The notes under the pieces: model-generated | The model's database searches: none | What the model was told of the DNA's origin: nothing | What the model saw: only the letters and a program-made list of their open reading frames with translations | NCBI GenBank assembly: GCA_964408435.1 | Contig: CAYOZL010000004.1 | Location: 1-64,000, forward strand | Origin: CAYOZL01 sp964408435 | Lineage (GTDB): Bacteria > Bdellovibrionota_C > UBA2361 > SZUA-149 > CAYOZL01 | Reading direction: 5' to 3' | Length of the DNA stretch: 64,000 nucleotides | Program-made: the position numbers and the translations under genes | Part shown: piece by piece, positions 1 to 9,184 of the stretch | How the letters are laid out: every line of letters starts with the position of its first letter | Numbering within the stretch: the first letter of the stretch is position 1

Positions 1-18
1 AAATACTAATTAGAACGA

Positions 19-441
19 CTATTCGAAATAATGGCACTGATTGCTAATACAAGAAACGACACCATCAGCACATTCATGAGCAGAGTTACTAGAACAAGTA
101 TAATTTAAACAGTTAAATCTACTCTTAAAGTCTTCTAATTTGTCCTTATTTATAGAAACGTCTTCAGAACCATTAGCACAATCGCAACAACCATTTGAGA
201 CCACTATACAATCATCGTCATTGCCACAATATTGATATTTAGAAAGCTCATATTCTGAAATTTCGCCTGTTGAAGGCTTTGTCTTCATAGTTTCTTTTTT
301 AAGCATATTTCTTTTAATATTACTTTTTATATAATTACTCGCTTTAACTTCTTTCTTAGGAACAGTCGTATGTTTTGCAGGAAGACCTCCAGCTAAAGCA
401 GAACTTGAAAAAACTAGTATTATCAGCAAAAATCTGTGCAT
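19..441 (-). CDS. Small cysteine-rich secreted protein, function unknown
   Basis: A 140-residue protein that starts with a clear signal peptide (basic residue, hydrophobic run to about residue 16, then an Ala-Gly-Gly cleavage region). Residues 20-60 are Lys-rich and probably unstructured. The C-terminal half is Cys-rich: a C-G-N-D-D-D-C motif is followed by G-C-C-D-C and several more spaced cysteines, which suggests a disulfide-stabilised module in the periplasm or outside the cell. It is divergent from clpS with about 100 bp between them. I do not recognise a characterised family, and the function is unknown. The signal peptide and the conserved-looking cysteine spacing make it very likely to be a real gene. 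Confidence 0.75.
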   Translation of the reverse strand: MHRFLLIILVFSSSALAGGLPAKHTTVPKKEVKASNYIKSNIKRNMLKKETMKTKPSTGEISEYELSKYQYCGNDDDCIVVSNGCCDCANGSEDVSINKDKLEDFKSRFNCLNYTCSSNSAHECADGVVSCISNQCHYFE

Positions 442-544
442 ATTTCAGTTATTACAATAATATACTTAATAGTAACATCAACTATAACCTTCTAACTTAA
501 ATAGAGAATTCGGCAATATCAACTAAATTTGATAAAATAAGCTC

Positions 545-853
545 ATGCCACAAGACCAAGACTCCACATCAGTAATAGAAAAAACAGACCAAAAAGTTAA
601 AAAACCTTCAATGTATTCTGTATTATTACTAAATGACCATTACACAACTATGGAATTTGTAGTCCTAATATTAGAAAAAACTTTTAACAAAAGCAGACTT
701 GAAGCAGAAAAAATTATGCTAGAAGTTCATAATAATGGATCAGGTCAAGCAGGCATATACGTCAAAGAAATTGCAGAAACTAAGGTAAACGAAGTGCATA
801 AATTAGCAATGTCACATGAACACCCTTTAAAGTGCATAATGAAAGAGATATAG
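545..853 (+). CDS. clpS: ATP-dependent Clp protease adaptor ClpS
   Basis: ClpS binds N-degron substrates and delivers them to ClpA-ClpP. The 102-residue length is typical. A disordered acidic N-terminal extension (about 25 residues) precedes the folded domain. The substrate-pocket signature is seen as LLNDHYTTMEFVV, followed by the V-H-x-x-G-x-G segment and the A-E-T-K-V motif of the family. The N-terminal extension is the part that docks on ClpA in known systems. The gene is followed by clpA on the same strand, as in many proteobacteria, but a hairpin repeat lies between them, and its left arm supplies the TAG stop of this gene. Confidence 0.95.
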   Translation: MPQDQDSTSVIEKTDQKVKKPSMYSVLLLNDHYTTMEFVVLILEKTFNKSRLEAEKIMLEVHNNGSGQAGIYVKEIAETKVNEVHKLAMSHEHPLKCIMKEI

Positions 854-996
854 TTGACTTTGCTTAATTTTTAGCTAAGTAGGCTTCGCTTTATTTTACT
901 AAAAATTAAGCAAAGTCAACTATTTATTGTTTTCCGCTGCGCTCGGCAATATACTAGTCGAGATTAAAGCGTAAAATTAAATCACGACTAGTATAT
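849..996. repeat. Dispersed hairpin repeat, copy A (complete, two modules)
   Basis: Module 1 is a perfect 25-bp inverted repeat (arms 850-874 and 899-923) with a short loop carrying GGCTTCGC. A GC-rich linker (TTTTCCGCTGCGCTCGGC) follows. Module 2 is a second inverted repeat with a perfect 12-bp core (949-960 and 985-996, core ACTAGTC). The same parts recur at 9.2, 12.6 and 40.7 kb. Here the element separates clpS from clpA, and the second hairpin ends only 6 bases before the clpA start codon. Confidence 0.85.
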
Positions 997-1002
997 GAAA
1001 AC

Positions 1003-3183
1003 ATGAATTACGATATTGACCACATATTTAAAAAGACTTTCCAGTTAGCTAAAAGCCATAAGCATGAATATATTTTATTAGAACATCTCTTGTTCATTTT
1101 ACTGCAAGAACCAAACTGTATAAAAACTCTTAAATCTTGCGATATAAAAATTGATACTCTTAAAAAGAATCTTGAAGAATTTTTGGATTCTAAAGTTCAA
1201 AAAATGTCTAAGGCAAAAACTCCTAAAGAGACACTAGCTTTAACTAGAACGATAGAAAGAGCACTACTGCATAACGAATTCTCAAGTTCTGAAAATCTTG
1301 AAGCATCCGATCTTTTAGTTTCTATTTTTGCTGAAGATGAAAGCCATGCTTACTATTTATTGAATGATGCAGGGGCTACTAAATTTAAAATCCTTCAAGT
1401 TCTAACAGACCATGCACATGAAAAAATTAATCAAGCTGAAGGCATAAACGAAGATAATCCTAGTGAATCTATTCTTGAGAAATACTGTTCAAATCTGAAT
1501 GCCCTAACTGATAAATTCAATCCACTTATTGGGAGAGAAAAAGAAGTACAAAGAATCATACAAATCTTAAGCAGAAAAAATAAAAACAATCCTATTCTTG
1601 TTGGTGCACAAGGAGTTGGAAAAACAGCAATAATAGAAGGGCTTGCTAGTAAGATCAATGAGAAAGACATCCCTAAGAGATTAGAAAATAAAACTATCTA
1701 CTCTCTAAATGTTGGAATGCTCTTAGCTGGAACAAAATTCAGAGGTGACTTTGAATCTAGGTTGGAGAAAATAGTTAAAGAATTAAGAGAGAATAAAGAT
1801 TCTATTTTATTCATAGATGAAATCCACATGTTAATTGGAGCAGGAGCAACTTCTGGAACCACAGTTGATGCATCTAATTTACTTAAGCCAGTATTAACTG
1901 AAGATGGTTTCGCTTGTATTGGTAGCACTACTTTTGAAGAGTACAAACGCATCTTTGAAAAAGACAGAGCGCTTGCAAGAAGATTTATGAAAGTAAATGT
2001 TAATCAACCAAGTATTGAAGAAACTATTGAAATACTAAATGGAATTAAGCCTAGCTTGGAAAATTTTCACAATGTTAAATACTCAAATGAATCTATAGAA
2101 AAAGCAGCAGAGCTCTCCGATAAATATATCCATGATAGATTCCTGCCAGATAAAGCAATTGATTTAGTAGATGAAGCAGGTGCAAATATTTCACTTAAAG
2201 GTGAAAAAAATACAGTAGATATCGAAGACATAGAAAACGCTATTGAAAGCACTACTAAAATTCCTAAACAAACTATTTCTAATGACCAAAAAGACTTACT
2301 GAATAATTTAGATTTTGAGCTAAAGCAAAATGTATTTGGTCAAGACATAGCAATTGATAATTTATGTGCTGCTATTAAAAGAAGTAAAGCGGGCTTAGCT
2401 AGAGACGATAGACCAATTGGTTGTTTTCTTTTCTCTGGACCAACAGGAGTTGGTAAAACTGAAGTAGCTAAACAGTTATCTAGGGTCTTAGGAGTTGAAT
2501 TAAGCAGATTCGACATGAGTGAATACATGGAGAAACACTCTGTAGCTAGACTAATTGGGGCACCTCCAGGATATGTAGGGCATGAACAAGGTGGATTACT
2601 AACAGATGAAGTCCTAAAAAATCCTAGCTCGGTTATTCTTTTAGATGAAATAGAAAAAGCTCATCCAGATTTATTTAACATATTACTGCAAGTAATGGAT
2701 AACGCTAGCCTAACTGACAGCACTGGTAAAAGAGCAGACTTTAGAAACACCATAATTATCATGACTTCAAACGTTGGCTCTGAGCAGCATTATAGTGACG
2801 CAATTGGATTCGGAAACAAATCTAAAATAACTACTTCAAAAGCAGTTGAGAAAAAATTCAGACCAGAATTTATTAATAGACTAGACTTAATTGTAAACTT
2901 TAATGCCCTAGATAAAGAAATGATGAAAAACATCGTTAATAAATTCTTTACTGAAATTTCTAACAAACTTAAAGCAAAAAACATTTCTCTAAAATTTAAT
3001 GATGAAGTTATAAACTATTTTGTTGAAAATGGATTTAGCTCGAAGTATGGAGCAAGGCAAGCTCATAGACTGATAGAAAAAGAACTAACTAATAAGATAG
3101 CAGATCACATTATTGACCAAAGCGTTAAGAGTCAGTTTGAGATTGTTTTACATGACGGGAAAGTTTCTTTAAAAGCTTCTTAA
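1003..3183 (+). CDS. clpA: ATP-dependent Clp protease ATP-binding subunit ClpA
   Basis: AAA+ unfoldase that feeds substrates into ClpP. The Clp N-domain covers about residues 1-140. The first AAA module has Walker A GAQGVGKT near residue 200, and the second has GPTGVGKTE near residue 478. Walker B and sensor motifs are visible in both (for example LFIDEIHM and ILLDEIEKAHP). An I-G-F tripeptide at 601-603 is the expected ClpP-docking loop. The absence of a ClpB-type middle coiled coil and the 726-residue length fit ClpA. No good ribosome binding site precedes the ATG, because the repeat hairpin ends 6 bases upstream, so translation may be unusual. clpP is not in the window. Confidence 0.96.
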   Translation: MNYDIDHIFKKTFQLAKSHKHEYILLEHLLFILLQEPNCIKTLKSCDIKIDTLKKNLEEFLDSKVQKMSKAKTPKETLALTRTIERALLHNEFSSSENLEASDLLVSIFAEDESHAYYLLNDAGATKFKILQVLTDHAHEKINQAEGINEDNPSESILEKYCSNLNALTDKFNPLIGREKEVQRIIQILSRKNKNNPILVGAQGVGKTAIIEGLASKINEKDIPKRLENKTIYSLNVGMLLAGTKFRGDFESRLEKIVKELRENKDSILFIDEIHMLIGAGATSGTTVDASNLLKPVLTEDGFACIGSTTFEEYKRIFEKDRALARRFMKVNVNQPSIEETIEILNGIKPSLENFHNVKYSNESIEKAAELSDKYIHDRFLPDKAIDLVDEAGANISLKGEKNTVDIEDIENAIESTTKIPKQTISNDQKDLLNNLDFELKQNVFGQDIAIDNLCAAIKRSKAGLARDDRPIGCFLFSGPTGVGKTEVAKQLSRVLGVELSRFDMSEYMEKHSVARLIGAPPGYVGHEQGGLLTDEVLKNPSSVILLDEIEKAHPDLFNILLQVMDNASLTDSTGKRADFRNTIIIMTSNVGSEQHYSDAIGFGNKSKITTSKAVEKKFRPEFINRLDLIVNFNALDKEMMKNIVNKFFTEISNKLKAKNISLKFNDEVINYFVENGFSSKYGARQAHRLIEKELTNKIADHIIDQSVKSQFEIVLHDGKVSLKAS

Positions 3184-3790
3184 CAAAACCCCCTTGTTCA
3201 CTATTACCTTCAGTATTCTTAGATGAATCTTCAGAAGAACTACTACTAGCGTTTTTAGAGGATTCTATAGAAGCTTCTTTAGAAAAGGCTTCTTTATTAA
3301 GTTTACTAACATACTTTTCATAGAGTCTACTAAACTCTTTTTTCATTCTAGAGACTCCAGAAAAATTAAAGATAGATAAAATATTTAAATATTGATCTGA
3401 CTGCTGAGATTGCTGTGACTGGCTATTCATCGTATCAAGCCTAACTGCCCTAGCAGCATTAACTTGTTCTAGTTGTTGTTGTACCTTATTTAAAGCAACT
3501 AAACCTTTAAGTCCCATTTTCATAGCAGTATTACTTGCGTTATTTAAAGACTTTTCAGCATTAGAAATTTGCCTAGATGACTGCTTTAGCCCATCGGATT
3601 GCTCAGTAGGAAATTTAAGCTCAGATATACTTTCAATCGGGCTTAAAGCAATATCCTTAATAGAGTCTAATCGAAACTCTTCTGTTTCAATAAGCTCATT
3701 CTCAATAACATTATCTTGAAGCTCGCTCTCTACTTCGACTTGTTCTATCTCAGTTATATCTACTTCTAATTTTTGATCTTTTTGAATCAT
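3125..3790 (-). CDS. Hypothetical Ser-rich soluble protein
   Basis: A 221-residue protein with no signal peptide or membrane segment. Residues 1-60 are acidic. The middle (about 75-110) is predicted helical with heptad-like spacing and a Gln-rich run (about 121-130). The C-terminal part has a Ser/Glu-rich low-complexity tract and ends in a basic helix (KKLLKKL). The last 20 codons overlap the 3' end of clpA on the opposite strand by 59 bp, which is unusual for a convergent pair. I do not recognise a family. The reading frame is long and open, and no better frame competes upstream of the overlap, so it is probably real. The start codon is the only plausible ATG at the 5' end. Confidence 0.6.
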   Translation of the reverse strand: MIQKDQKLEVDITEIEQVEVESELQDNVIENELIETEEFRLDSIKDIALSPIESISELKFPTEQSDGLKQSSRQISNAEKSLNNASNTAMKMGLKGLVALNKVQQQLEQVNAARAVRLDTMNSQSQQSQQSDQYLNILSIFNFSGVSRMKKEFSRLYEKYVSKLNKEAFSKEASIESSKNASSSSSEDSSKNTEGNSEQGGFVKKLLKKLSRHVKQSQTDS

Positions 3791-3854
3791 TACATATTAG
3801 TTATGCAATAATAGGCTTGCAAAGTGATATGCTGATAAATATGGAAGAAAAGGC

Positions 3855-4136
3855 TTACTTCTTCCCTCTTTCCTCATTCTCCACTTCAAGACTCTCACCT
3901 TCAACTAAATTTAAAAAGATTTTCAGCTGCTCAATTAACTTAGAGTAATCTTCTTCAACAGAAAGATTTAAACGATATTCATTAATAACTTTAATCATCA
4001 TATCGTCTTTCCACATCTTCCATGCTTCTTCACAGACATTCTCGAAAATTTCTTGGCCTAATTCTCCAGAAAAAGGAGCTTCTGTTAAACCTTTTTCTTC
4101 TCTTCCAAATTTTTTACAATTAACTTTTCTTTCCAT
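3855..4136 (-). CDS. yggX: YggX-type Fe(2+)-trafficking / oxidative-damage protection protein
   Basis: 93 residues matching the YggX family layout: an N-terminal R-x-V-x-C-K motif with the conserved Cys at position 7, then P-F-x-G-E-L-G, an E-A-W-x-x-W segment and I-N-E-Y-R-L. In enterobacteria YggX helps protect Fe-S clusters during oxidative stress and may carry labile iron. The last 20 residues are an acidic, charged tail. It is adjacent to the amidinotransferase-fold gene on the same strand with a gap of about 33 bp, so the two are probably co-transcribed. The family assignment is by motif recognition; the exact role is inferred. Confidence 0.85.
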   Translation of the reverse strand: MERKVNCKKFGREEKGLTEAPFSGELGQEIFENVCEEAWKMWKDDMMIKVINEYRLNLSVEEDYSKLIEQLKIFLNLVEGESLEVENEERGKK

Positions 4137-4169
4137 AATCTTTCTATTATTTTTCTCAGTTTTGTAATC

Positions 4170-4994
4170 TCAATTTTGCAATCTAAGGGATAAGCACTTT
4201 GCTGCCCCACCACCCTTTAAAAACTCTCCTAGCTCTACAGGATAACTTTCAAAGCCTAGTTTTTCTAACTCTTTTTGAGTCTCAATACAACCAGCAGGCA
4301 TTATAACGTTTTTACCCAGTACAACTGAATTACATACAAATCTTTCTGCATCTTTCCTGCCCACTGGTATCATCTCTATTTTTTTCTTCATCCTTTCAAC
4401 ACTTTCCTCACTTAAGCCCCAAGGATTGTATAGAGCAACTGATTCATTTAAAGGACAAAAGCATATATCTAAATGATAGAATCTAGGATCTATTAACTCG
4501 CAGAGCACATAATCTTCTACACCTAATAACTCACAAACCTCTTTATAAGCATCCGCATCACTCCTCAAACCATGTCCACAAAAAAGAGTTTCGCCTGCAA
4601 ATAAGGCATCCCCCTCTCCTTCAAAGTGACCTGAACTTATTTCATGAACATTGTATTTTCTACTCTCGAACCATTCTTTAAAAATAGACTCCTCACCTTG
4701 TCTTTGTGGGTGCCTAAATTTTGATATCACTACATCTCTACCCCTAACAAGGCCTGCATTCGCAGTAAAAACTAAATCTGGTTGCTCTTTTGATGGCTGA
4801 ACATATTCCACAAAACCACCTAATCTAATTATAGTATGGTGCAGGACTTTCCATTGCTCAGATGCAACAGCACTTAAAGGAGTTTTCTCCATATTCATCC
4901 ATGGATTTATTTCGTATTTAACATCAAAGTAATTAGGAGGGCATAAAAGCCACTTACCTTGATTAAATAATTCATCAATTTTCTTATGTCTCAT
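4170..4994 (-). CDS. Amidinotransferase-fold hydrolase (DDAH / arginine dihydrolase-like)
   Basis: A 274-residue protein of the guanidine-modifying superfamily. Visible landmarks are the N-terminal LLCPPNYFDVKYEINPWM segment, T-A-N-A-G-L near residue 79, F-E-G-E-G-D-A-L-F (acidic substrate-binding pair), a Y-H-L-D catalytic His, and a C-terminal G-G-G-A-A-K-C that supplies the nucleophilic Cys. This set fits dimethylarginine dimethylaminohydrolase or the ArgZ-type arginine dihydrolase N-domain, which act on methylarginine or arginine. The true substrate cannot be read from sequence. It is divergent from the 5038 gene with only about 40 bp between start codons, so promoters must overlap. Confidence 0.82.
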   Translation of the reverse strand: MRHKKIDELFNQGKWLLCPPNYFDVKYEINPWMNMEKTPLSAVASEQWKVLHHTIIRLGGFVEYVQPSKEQPDLVFTANAGLVRGRDVVISKFRHPQRQGEESIFKEWFESRKYNVHEISSGHFEGEGDALFAGETLFCGHGLRSDADAYKEVCELLGVEDYVLCELIDPRFYHLDICFCPLNESVALYNPWGLSEESVERMKKKIEMIPVGRKDAERFVCNSVVLGKNVIMPAGCIETQKELEKLGFESYPVELGEFLKGGGAAKCLSLRLQN

Positions 4995-5037
4995 TTTTTA
5001 ATTTCAATTTTATAAGGAAACAACTATAGTTCACATT

Positions 5038-6234
5038 ATGTTCAAATATATCTTACCTCTGTTAACTTTGATAGTGATTTTATTTGTTTGGAATAATACA
5101 GCTAAGAATAGAGCTGAGATTAAAACAAGTTCAGAATTATCTAAAGATGAACAAGTCGCAAAAGAAAGAATTAAAATTGCTTTACTAGTGCCTTTAAGTG
5201 GAGAGGACAAAGCACTGGGAGACTCGGCCTTAAAAGGTGCTCAACTTGCCCTAAAAAAAATAAATAACGAAGAAACAAAAAACAATAGTATCAATTTAAT
5301 AAAAATCGATACTAACTCTGAAGAGAATCTAACCTTAGATAAAAACACAATAATCATAGGAGGGGTAAACGAAGAAGAAACTAAGCACATATTAAAAAAA
5401 GATATTCGAGATAACTTATTCTTATATCTTTCCGATGGCGAAGTTTTTACATGCTTAAATCAAAAAAATAAAAATAAAAAAATATGGGGAATAGGAATAT
5501 CAAATGCAATGTTTATTGAGCCTATGCTAATAAGCCTTGCTAATAGATACAAAGCCCCCGATAAAAGTTTTGAAATATTTTTCTATAGTAATTTTTCTGA
5601 AAGTTCTCTTATTGAAGATATTCATCAAACAATTGATAGTTTTGATTTTGAAAGACTAAAAACGGAATACGTTGATATCAGAATTGAAAATTTATACGAT
5701 AAAGTTAGAGCTATTTTTGAACATAATCCAGATCTTTTAATCTATAAAACTTTAAAAAATGGTAGAATAAATTTCTTAAAAGCCATAAGCAAACTTTCTC
5801 TTAGATCTGAAATGCAAATAGCTTCACTTGATATAATTAACCTCGAACAAGCAAACCAGGACACAGAAGCAATCTGGTCTGCACTAAGTTACTCTACTAA
5901 CATAGAAAATAATAATAATTCAAAATTTATAAAAAGCTGGAATAAACTTTATCCAGAAACAAGACCTAGCTTAACAGCAGTTAAGGCGTATAATGCCATT
6001 AATCTTGTTCAAAAAGCACTAGAAAAAAACAAGCATGAAAATATAAAAGAAATTGAAAAATCATTTATAGATTTATCATTTCAAGCTCCTCAAGGAGAAA
6101 TATTTTTCTCAAATGAAAACCAGTTATTAGTTCAGCCTCTACACATTGGTAAATATGAGAATAATGAATTTAGTAGCTTAGAAAATATCGGGAATGTCTC
6201 AAATCCAAAATATACTGGATGCTCAATGGAATAA
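5038..6234 (+). CDS. Periplasmic-binding-fold protein (LpoA / branched-chain amino acid receptor-like)
   Basis: 398 residues. An N-terminal hydrophobic segment (about 3-20) serves as uncleaved anchor or signal. From about residue 47 the protein begins the type I periplasmic-binding fold: I-A-L-L-V-P-L-S-G-E-D, then A-L-K-G-A-Q-L-A-L. This pattern is shared by amino-acid ABC receptors and by LpoA-type activators of penicillin-binding protein 1A. There are no ABC transporter genes beside it, so an LpoA-like or stand-alone role is more likely than a transport receptor. It lacks a canonical lipobox. It converges on the RDD gene with a gap of 13 bp. The specific function is uncertain. Confidence 0.65.
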   Translation: MFKYILPLLTLIVILFVWNNTAKNRAEIKTSSELSKDEQVAKERIKIALLVPLSGEDKALGDSALKGAQLALKKINNEETKNNSINLIKIDTNSEENLTLDKNTIIIGGVNEEETKHILKKDIRDNLFLYLSDGEVFTCLNQKNKNKKIWGIGISNAMFIEPMLISLANRYKAPDKSFEIFFYSNFSESSLIEDIHQTIDSFDFERLKTEYVDIRIENLYDKVRAIFEHNPDLLIYKTLKNGRINFLKAISKLSLRSEMQIASLDIINLEQANQDTEAIWSALSYSTNIENNNNSKFIKSWNKLYPETRPSLTAVKAYNAINLVQKALEKNKHENIKEIEKSFIDLSFQAPQGEIFFSNENQLLVQPLHIGKYENNEFSSLENIGNVSNPKYTGCSME

Positions 6235-6247
6235 TTGGCAAAATTAA

Positions 6248-8338
6248 TTAATTTAACTTCAAGAGTTTTGCCTCTAAATTACAATCCCATGAAAATTTAA
6301 TATTAGATTCATTCCCTACTCTAGACTTATTTAGGTCAAATTTAATAATACTTCCATCTTCTAAAGAACCTGATAGTGATTTTATTTCTTCCTCTGTAAA
6401 ATCAACATCTCTTTCAATAAAACTAACTTTACTCTTTGCTCCTTCAAAATAAAAAGGCATTAAACGATGCCTAATAAAAGAAGCCTTATAATCTAAAAGT
6501 AAATTCTTACTAAAGGATTTAGAATCTCTTTTTAAATTAAAAAATAAAACAAAGTTAGCTATTTTCCCATCAACACTAGACCAAATAGATTTTTTCTTTC
6601 TAAATATTTCTCTTTCTCTCTCTGTAATTTCTAAATCAAAAACTCCAACTGCAACATCTCCCTCACTAGGATAGTATAGTGCGACAGTATTGTTAGAATT
6701 AAACTTAGAATCTCCTGCGCTAATCTGACAATTATTAATGTTCGCTTGGGCTTTTGCCGCTATTTGCTGATTTAAAGAAGAAAGATCGCTATCGACATCA
6801 AAGACAGACAAATCAAAATCTATATCCCATGAAACATCAAAATCTATTTTTGATATTACTTTTTTAGCATTATGCATTAATCTACCTTTTAATATTTCCC
6901 CCTCAGAAAGATATCCAGAGACTCCTTCTAACTGTTTAGTTTCCCCGACCTGAGGTATGTAATAAAAATCGATTCGATCTGATTCCCCAGGAAAACTAAT
7001 TCTGTCGGATTTAATAAAGCTAAGTCCATATTTTTTTATAGTAGCTAAATTTAAATTCCCTGACCCTTCTATAAGTTCGAAAGTTAATATTAAATCTAAT
7101 TTATCATTAATTAAATTTTTAGACTTTCTAATTCCCATAATTTCTTCTTCTAATAACTCTGTTGAATACTTACCAATTTCAACTTTACTTTTGGCTTTAT
7201 CATATAGGGCAATAGAAGATTTAATTTCTGAATTCGAATAACTAATTAAAGCTTTCTCTCTTCTTATTTGCAAAGGGGAAGAAATATCTAAATCCCAAGC
7301 TATTTGTTTTATTCTCTTCTTAAAAAAACCTGCTGTTAAATGAGAGTCTTTTAACAGCTCACATCTAAATTTTTTCAATTCAGCAGAAGAATTTTTAACT
7401 TTAATTTTTTTACCTAATACATGGTAAGTAATTTTACCGACAGATTCCTTTGAACATTTTAAACTATTTGCTTGTAGTTTAATTACGGCCTTAAATTCTG
7501 AAAAATTAGGGGGGTTTTTTTCATACTTATTTAACAGCTCGTCTTTTTGTTCTATTTTTATTTCACTAGAGCTAACATAAAGCTCAATTTGCTCTCTTAG
7601 AGGATCGTATATAGAAAAACTATCTTTTACTTTAATTAAATTATCAACTTTTTGTATATAGCCTTTTACAGGTAATATTTTCTCAACTGCTCTTTTAGGT
7701 TCGTATAGCTCTCTTTGAACTGGCTTAGGCTTAGGTAGTAAGAACCCAACACTAACAAATGCCGTTAGAGAAAGAATTAATACCAAAATTGAATATAAGC
7801 TAATAGTATTTACATCTTTCTTTTTTACACTAAGAACAACTGACTTTGCTAAAATATCATGCAATGCTTGTTTTTTCTTATTTATAAAAAACAATAAAAA
7901 CCCAAGACCAAAAACTGAAAGAGATAGAAACTTTGATAAAGACCTAATTAAAGACTTTGAAAAAGTTAATTGTTTTAAACGCTCATCTACAACAGTGAGT
8001 CCTAAGATGGACTTACCTATGCTCGCCTTAGCTTTTTTAGACTCTAAATATGCAGCAATTAGAGTATAGGGAATAAATAAAAATATCGTTAATAAAAAAG
8101 TAGTAGAAGCAAGATTAATATATCTATTTGTATGGCCTACTCTTGAGCTAATAATTGAAAATATATTTTGATATGAAGTTAACTTAAGAATCAGAATATC
8201 AATAATAAAAAAAACAAAATAAATAATTAGCAAATCTAAAATCATTGCTAATGCTCGTTGAGCAAAGCTCGCTAATGAAGATGTATTTTTAGCACCTTCT
8301 GACTTTGTTTCTGATTTTACTTCTTCTTCTGATTCCAT
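6248..8338 (-). CDS. RDD-family membrane protein with a large C-terminal domain
   Basis: 696 residues. After an acidic, Ser-rich head, residues about 25-165 form an RDD domain: R-A-L-A-M-I-L-D-L-L supplies the Arg-Asp pair, followed by three to four hydrophobic segments. Another membrane segment lies at about 180-205. The remaining 490 residues are soluble, beta-rich and have repeated short S-x-I-x-F-D patterns; I do not recognise the fold. RDD domains alone are usually 140-170 residues, so this fusion is uncommon. It lies 46 bp downstream of aat on the same strand. Function unknown; a membrane-anchored envelope protein is the safest reading. Confidence 0.7.
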   Translation of the reverse strand: MESEEEVKSETKSEGAKNTSSLASFAQRALAMILDLLIIYFVFFIIDILILKLTSYQNIFSIISSRVGHTNRYINLASTTFLLTIFLFIPYTLIAAYLESKKAKASIGKSILGLTVVDERLKQLTFSKSLIRSLSKFLSLSVFGLGFLLFFINKKKQALHDILAKSVVLSVKKKDVNTISLYSILVLILSLTAFVSVGFLLPKPKPVQRELYEPKRAVEKILPVKGYIQKVDNLIKVKDSFSIYDPLREQIELYVSSSEIKIEQKDELLNKYEKNPPNFSEFKAVIKLQANSLKCSKESVGKITYHVLGKKIKVKNSSAELKKFRCELLKDSHLTAGFFKKRIKQIAWDLDISSPLQIRREKALISYSNSEIKSSIALYDKAKSKVEIGKYSTELLEEEIMGIRKSKNLINDKLDLILTFELIEGSGNLNLATIKKYGLSFIKSDRISFPGESDRIDFYYIPQVGETKQLEGVSGYLSEGEILKGRLMHNAKKVISKIDFDVSWDIDFDLSVFDVDSDLSSLNQQIAAKAQANINNCQISAGDSKFNSNNTVALYYPSEGDVAVGVFDLEITEREREIFRKKKSIWSSVDGKIANFVLFFNLKRDSKSFSKNLLLDYKASFIRHRLMPFYFEGAKSKVSFIERDVDFTEEEIKSLSGSLEDGSIIKFDLNKSRVGNESNIKFSWDCNLEAKLLKLN

Positions 8339-8384
8339 ATGCTAATCAAAATTTAACTTCTAGCTTAAATTTGTGCAAAACAAA

Positions 8385-9092
8385 TTAGGTTTTGCTGGCA
8401 TTTAATAAGTAGTTATTTAATTCTGAACTTGTCTTAAGCTCTATTTTTTGAGTTAAAGCATTATTTATAAGCTTTAGAAAAGTTTTTCTTGGTACTAGTC
8501 TAGCACCAAAACTTTCTAATAAAGGACTAATTTGCTGACAATCTAAAAATTCTATTCCAATACTTTTTGAATATAGTATTAGTGCTAGCAATGATAACTT
8601 AGATGCACCAGATTCATGAAAAAACATGGATTCCCCACTTAACATTGCTTTGATACTAACTCCGTATAATCCCCCTACTAGTTTTTCCCTATTAAAACAT
8701 TCTATGCTGTATGCATATCCTAGCTTATTTAATTCTATATATGAATTTATAATCTCTTCATTTATCCATGTCCCATCTTGCTTTCTATTATTTGAATTTG
8801 CGCAATTTCTAATAACTTCTGAAAAACAAGTATTCATTTTAATTTTAAAATTAGACTTCTTGTATTCTTTAATAGTGCTTTTTGAAATTTTCAATTCATC
8901 AAAAAAAAGAACCGCTCTTTTTGGAGGACTAAACCAAGCTAGAATATTTTCTATTGGCCAAGGAAAAATTCCATTTGAATAAGCATGTAATAAATTCTCA
9001 GTTGTTAGCTCTCCTCCAACACAAAGCAAACCTTCTTTATCTGCTTTTGAGTGTGGTGGAAATTTTAAAATAATATTTTTCTTATTCACCAT
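8385..9092 (-). CDS. aat: Leucyl/phenylalanyl-tRNA--protein transferase
   Basis: Aat attaches Leu or Phe to proteins with N-terminal Lys or Arg and so creates ClpS-recognised N-degrons. The 235-residue length and motifs fit: F-P-P near residue 11, G-L-L-C-V-G-G-E-L, Y-S-N-G-I-F-P-W-P, W-F-S-P-P-K-R-A-V-L, G-T-W-I, G-E-S-M-F-F and F-L-D-C-Q. The ATG start is followed by a short basic stretch that leads directly into the F-P-P motif, so no longer start is needed. clpS and clpA are about 5 kb away, so three parts of the bacterial N-degron pathway lie close together, though not in one operon. Confidence 0.95.
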   Translation of the reverse strand: MVNKKNIILKFPPHSKADKEGLLCVGGELTTENLLHAYSNGIFPWPIENILAWFSPPKRAVLFFDELKISKSTIKEYKKSNFKIKMNTCFSEVIRNCANSNNRKQDGTWINEEIINSYIELNKLGYAYSIECFNREKLVGGLYGVSIKAMLSGESMFFHESGASKLSLLALILYSKSIGIEFLDCQQISPLLESFGARLVPRKTFLKLINNALTQKIELKTSSELNNYLLNASKT

Positions 9093-9184
9093 AGTTTGAT
9101 CAAAAAACTTTTTTTTAGCTAATACTTGATTAAAATTTAAACTATTAAGCCTATTATATAGCTGAATCAGTTTAAATTTCAGTT

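Noticed and set aside
4170..4994. Agmatine deiminase
   Set aside because: The N-terminal C-P-P-x-x-F-D-V and C-terminal G-G-G-x-x-K-C pattern fits the DDAH/arginine dihydrolase branch better.
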